Source of the DNA: Xiphydria camelus
Taxonomy: Eukaryota; Arthropoda; Insecta; Hymenoptera; Xiphydriidae
DNA length: 64,000 nucleotides
NCBI GenBank assembly: GCA_963678675.1
Contig: OY783195.1
Location: 6,024,001 to 6,088,000, forward strand
Direction of reading: 5' to 3'
The notes beneath the pieces are model-generated. The model did not search any database. It had not been told where the DNA came from and was given only the letters and a program-made list of their open reading frames with translations. Below, piece by piece: positions 60,030 to 64,000 of the stretch (position 1 is its first letter; each line of letters starts with the position of its first letter). The position numbers were made by a program, and so were the translations under genes.

Positions 60030-60498
60030 CACCGAGAAAACAGTTTCTTTGTAGTTAATAAATGTTTGTTTGAATATGGCGAAATAAACATTTTATGGAG
60101 TCAAGTAAATATTTGTTAACTACACTGAGAAAAATAACCTGATCAATTTAGCCAAAATCCTGGAGACCACAAACAAACCGTTTGGTGAGATGTTGATCCT
60201 TTATCTGTCTGATTAAACTGACCATTTTCTGGTTCTCGAAAAATTAGACATGTAGTTAGAATTACAAAAATATTGTCAAAATAACTTGATATTTGATTCA
60301 ACTTACTAGTATTTTGATTATTCTTCTCAGTGTATTTATACGATATTTATTTAGGACAATTAAATCCTGCGAGGCAACCATTTGAACAAAATGAAGATTT
60401 TTTAATAACTAGCATATATTTTCTTGTCTTAACGAAATATTTATTTTGCCATATTGGAAATTACATTTATTGACTATTAATAAACTCTTTTCTCGGTG
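60030..60498 (+). mobile_element. CACCGAG-family MITE, split by a nested MITE
   Basis: CACCGAGAAAACAGT at the left and CTCTTTTCTCGGTG at the right. After TTTGTTAACTA the element is interrupted at 60123 and resumes at 60333. The ~100-bp linker seen at 45.2 kb follows here also (60499-60600). Confidence 0.8.
60123..60332 (-). mobile_element. CACTGAG-family MITE nested in a CACCGAG MITE, TA target
   Basis: CACTGAGAAAAATAACCTGA to TTCTTCTCAGTG, with TA directly on both sides (60121-60122, 60333-60334). The core block is in reverse orientation. Comparison with the uninterrupted copy at 44.99 kb shows the host sequence is otherwise continuous. TA duplication fits the Tc1/mariner/pogo group. Confidence 0.85.
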
Positions 60499-62156
60499 TG
60501 GATCAACACACATCGGCAAACTAGTGCTTATTTGTCGAGGAAACAAACGTTCACTTCGAGATTGTAAAGGAGATTCCGAAGAATGAACAAGTGCGGCAAA
60601 ATATAGCAATTTCCTCGACGAGAGCGGCTGAAGAAATGAAGAAATTATCGGCGACGTTGGAAGGGGGTCGTTAAAATTCGAAGGACGACCTCGTGCCGGA
60701 GAAGCGTCGAGTTTGTACAGTGCCTTCGCTCGGCTAAACGTCCGCAGATTATTCATCGTGTCACCCCGGAGGAGCTTGCAGTTGGAAGAGTTTCAAAGAC
60801 GTTAGCGGAACAACGCGGCGCAGCAGATATCGACGAAGTTCGATCCGAGGAGAGACTATCGAAGAGCTATATATCTGGGAGCGGTTCTTCGTGCCCGGAA
60901 ACTTTCCAACTCTGTCGTGATATCGTGACTATTCCGAAGCGTACGTGGTTATTCGAGAAATTTCGAGCAAACAGCCGAGTTTGGGCGGATGATTTGAAAA
61001 TGAATTCTACAGATATATATATATACTTTTGGACCGAACGAATCGAATAAGAAAAAGGGTATAATAATATATTTCCTTATTGGCAAAATGTTATATGGGG
61101 GTTGCATTGAAAGCCGCTGTGTTTTCTTGTTTCTAATAAAACATCACGTCGTAATAAAATGTGTGAATTTGACTTCTTGATACTTACCTATAATTACAAA
61201 TTCTCCAAACTTCCCTGACCACTACAGATCATAACTATCAAACGATATTTGATGCACCAGGAAAAAGCGAACAAATAAATTATTCCACTCGATATCACGA
61301 TTATACTAAAGATAATAATATTTCAGATGAAACGCAAGGATCGATTTCCATCGTTCTCAATGCACAAAGGAATAAACCATTCGTCTTCCGCGTGAATTTG
61401 ACTTAGCTCCCCGCTAGAATTTCGCATTCGTCGATAGAATACGTAATATCGCGGAAGGAGGCTGATCGATCCCGCAGGATTCATAGCCGCTACTAGATAA
61501 GGCATGTATACCCAATACCAATGAGATGGACTGGTCGCGGGACCCCGGAATTCCGTAATACAGTTTTCCACTGTAGCTCGGGCATCGTAATGGATGGCTT
61601 GGTGCAGTGCGAGAAAGGACGGATCGAGTTAACTTTATTAGGTAGGATGGATTAGTGTGCTGGAAACAATAAGTCCACCTCTGGTCAGAAACTCTGACAA
61701 TGTATCGTGCCAATTTGTCAACGCGCGTGCAGTAATTTACCGATCGCGGGGACGCGTATATATTTCGCGAGGGGCGAAGAAAACCGACGACTTCCCCCGG
61801 GGAAAAATTGAGTCGTCGGAAGCGAATCGGCGAAACTCGCCCCCGACGATAAAACCCGTCGAGTCGAGTATACCTGCGTCGGGGGCACGATGTGGAACGA
61901 TTTGCCGCCTCGGACGCGTCGTGCGTCCGAAAAGCTTTCCGATTGCTTGCGAGGAAGGGTATACAGGGTGAAGACTTGGATCTGCGACGTAGCAAATAGA
62001 ACATGGGTGATTTTGTCGAAGCATAGACGACGAGCGTCATCGTTGATTAGTCGTGGTGGATAGGAGAGGTTAAGTGTATAGTTTAAGATGTATATAATGA
62101 TTTTTTCCTAAAGAAAATGTTAGCACCAAAAACAAATATATAATCATATTAGGTGT
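60499..62156. other. Intergenic, no supported gene
   Basis: 60499-60600 is the linker shared with 45.16-45.26 kb. 60600-60960 and 61340-62060 are CpG-rich; the 208-codon minus-strand frame at 61414-62040 has no recognised domain, no splice evidence and overlapping frames, so it is not called. Confidence 0.4.
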
Positions 62157-62353
62157 ATTTCCCTCATACGGCAAGAATTAATATAAAAATTAATTTTAAA
62201 CTAATTCGGTATTTCTTGCAATACAGCCAACGGATGTAGGGAGAAAAATAGGAAATTACTTTCCTCTGTGTGCACGTGAGCTGTATTGCAAAAAATGTTA
62301 AATTGTTCAAAAATATGTTATGTTGTACCAATTTTTGGCCATATGAGGGAAAT
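62157..62353. mobile_element. 197-bp MITE
   Basis: ATTTCCCTCATACGGCAAGA and the inverse of ATTTCCCTCATATGGCCAAA at the ends; an inner pair GCAATACAGC / GCTGTATTGC extends the fold. Confidence 0.7.
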
Positions 62354-63001
62354 GAAATGCTATTTTGTATCGCAATAATTTGCAAAAATTCGAGTTGTCA
62401 CTTCAGTACCACAGAGTCGATTACATAAAGCCAGAATTTGAGTATTCAGTATCAGAATCTGGGCACTCTCAGTGCTCTTCATTTCAAATCCATTTTTCTC
62501 CGTGCAGTTGCCGATCCTGCTTAACCTCTCATACCCACCATGACCGATTAATAGTGACGCTCTCATCGTCTATATTTCCACAAAATCGTCTTCGTTATAT
62601 TTGCTATATCGTAGATCCACGTCCTTGTCCTGTAGAGAAAGGAAGAAAGAAAAGTCGGAACAGTCGTTAAAGACGTAACGTCGTTCGACGTCAAGGGTCT
62701 TCTCTACATTACGACCCAGGTACGTCAACTTCGGAGCTGACTTCCAATCCGCTAAGGGCCGTCTGTCCATTTTTGAGAGGACTTTGAGAACCGATTGGCA
62801 ACGAAAAATAGGGGAGAATTTTGAGGAGGGTTCTGAGAGAGGTTTGTCGGTAAATTATTTGGGTATTATATGTCGAAGAATTTATTGACAGTTACGTTTA
62901 TTTCCATAGTTAATGTTTTCCGCATTGCTAAAAGAATTCGATAGCTTAATGTCGATAGTATATATAGACACGCTGTTAAAATACATTAGACTCGATCACG
63001 T
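62354..63001. other. Intergenic, no gene seen
   Basis: Short frames only; nothing recognised. Confidence 0.4.
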
Positions 63002-63241
63002 ACTGAAAAAAATGGCTAGTAATATTAACCAAACTTTGGTGGATATAGAAATAACGAAATATTTTTAATGCGACAACGAATGTATTGGTTGTCACAACCA
63101 TATATTTTAACAATACCACGTTGTCACAACCAAGCTTTATTTATGTACCGTAACCAAAAGTTTGTTGTCCCAATAAAAATATTTCGTGGTTCCCACGACA
63201 ACTAAACGTTTGGCTAACATTACTAATCATTTTTCTCAGTG
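63002..63241. mobile_element. MITE with CACTGAG-type ends, different core
   Basis: From ACTGAAAAAAATGGCTAGTA to ACTAATCATTTTTCTCAGT. Inside, TTGGTTGTCACAACCA and GTTGTCACAACCA repeat; the main family's ATGGATCC core is absent. Likely a sister family with the same termini. Confidence 0.6.
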
Positions 63242-64000
63242 TGCGAAGTACCGATTCGAGAACGTACATATATTTTAACGAGTGAAGATAAAGAAGAGAT
63301 AAAAATAAACTGACTTTACTTCGAGAAAAGCTGCCAGTGAATGAGGTAACATTTATAATCGTTATTATTATGCAGCCAGAAATACTGCTGCATTCGATAA
63401 ATATATGTAACTCTCGGTGTACAATTTCTACTTCCGCTTCCAATCGACGACTTTTCACCGGAGCTCCTAAAAAATGCCCTCCGACGTGAAAAAAAAAGAC
63501 GAAGGAAACGATAGAAAGGAAGACTCGCAGGGACCCCAGTTTCCCGCGGGAAATAAAGTTGAAATAGTCGTTAATTCGCGTCCTCACCTCTTGCAGGCAA
63601 CGAGGTAAAACGAAAAGTTCGGAGATACAAAGTGAGGAGGGCGCGTTGGAAACAAAAAAAATAGAGAAAGTTTTTCACAGCAATTCTAGAGCATTGTTTG
63701 TTTTTCCTCGCGCAATCTTCGAGAAATGCAAGGTCTCAAATGCAAATTATACACCCGATGGATACGACGCTTTTTCGTCACACAAGCACTTCATGCATAC
63801 GTGTCGCACGGGCGATTAAGCCGGCATATACGATATAGCGCAACCTTACACCGCTGCCGTCATTATTCATGAACACCGGAGAAATGAGGGAAGTTTCGAG
63901 GGATCTTTTTTTAATCACGCTTCCATATCGGATTATCGTTTAAGCTTCAAGGCATCTCGACGGATGACGTGTCGACGGGCGTGTAATTTGCGCGGTGCAC
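63242..64000. other. Intergenic, no gene seen
   Basis: A 148-codon minus-strand frame at 63141-63587 overlaps the MITE end and has no domain. Nothing supported. Confidence 0.35.

Noticed and set aside
61414..62040. 208-codon minus-strand frame
   Set aside because: Lies in CpG-rich DNA where stop codons are rare, overlaps other frames, no domain or splice context.

Overview
The window looks like nuclear DNA of an insect, most likely a hymenopteran and possibly an ant. Evidence: spliceosomal introns, an insect-type TATA/TCAGT core promoter, AT-rich DNA alternating with GC-rich blocks in which CpG is not depleted, and very many short class II (DNA transposon) relics. The species cannot be named from sequence alone. 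It is a gene-poor, transposon-rich stretch. I find one convincing host gene.

Host gene: a four-exon, plus-strand gene at 17768-22356 encodes a 452-residue F-box/leucine-rich-repeat protein, with a well-placed core promoter at 17686-17720 and a poly(A) signal at 22495. All three splice junctions keep the frame. A 1.3-kb terminal-inverted-repeat (TIR) element sits in intron 2. A copy of the last codons plus 3' UTR lies 2.1 kb downstream, fused to a dispersed repeat.

Mobile DNA by region. 0-1.4 kb: a mariner with a ~420-bp insertion containing a palindrome. 3.9-8.3 kb: snap-back MITEs and a pogo-like MITE. 10.2-11.3 kb: a long-arm foldback element, repeated in a longer version at 29.8-31.3 kb. 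12.8-13.4 kb: a 199-bp tandem repeat. 16.5-17.3 kb: three small elements. 23-28 kb: a tRNA-derived SINE-like unit, TTAA-bounded MITEs, two mariner relics and a pogo-like element with a zinc-binding C-terminal tail. 32-37.8 kb: TTAA-bounded elements and CACTGAG MITEs. 39.9-40.9 kb: mariner MITE, hairpin and tandem duplication. 41.3-41.9 kb: a 630-bp GA/GGGA array. 43.2-44.1 kb: four near-perfect hairpins. 44.9-45.4 and 60.0-60.6 kb: a second MITE family. 47.7-48.4 kb: a 648-bp palindrome with a perfect 8-bp target duplication. 50.8-51.8 kb: a second pogo-like element with the same zinc tail. 56.1-57.4 kb: a ~550-bp GC-rich tandem repeat. 57.9-58.7 kb: three CACTGAG MITEs in a row.

No intact transposase, LINE, LTR element, tRNA gene, CRISPR array or viral sequence was recognised. 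The most informative observations are: a pogo-like insertion whose empty site is preserved elsewhere in the same window; a mariner whose two copies share flanking DNA on one side only; a palindrome with an exact 8-bp duplication; nested insertion of one MITE family in another; and duplication of the host gene's 3' end. Boundaries were set by eye and may be off by several bases.
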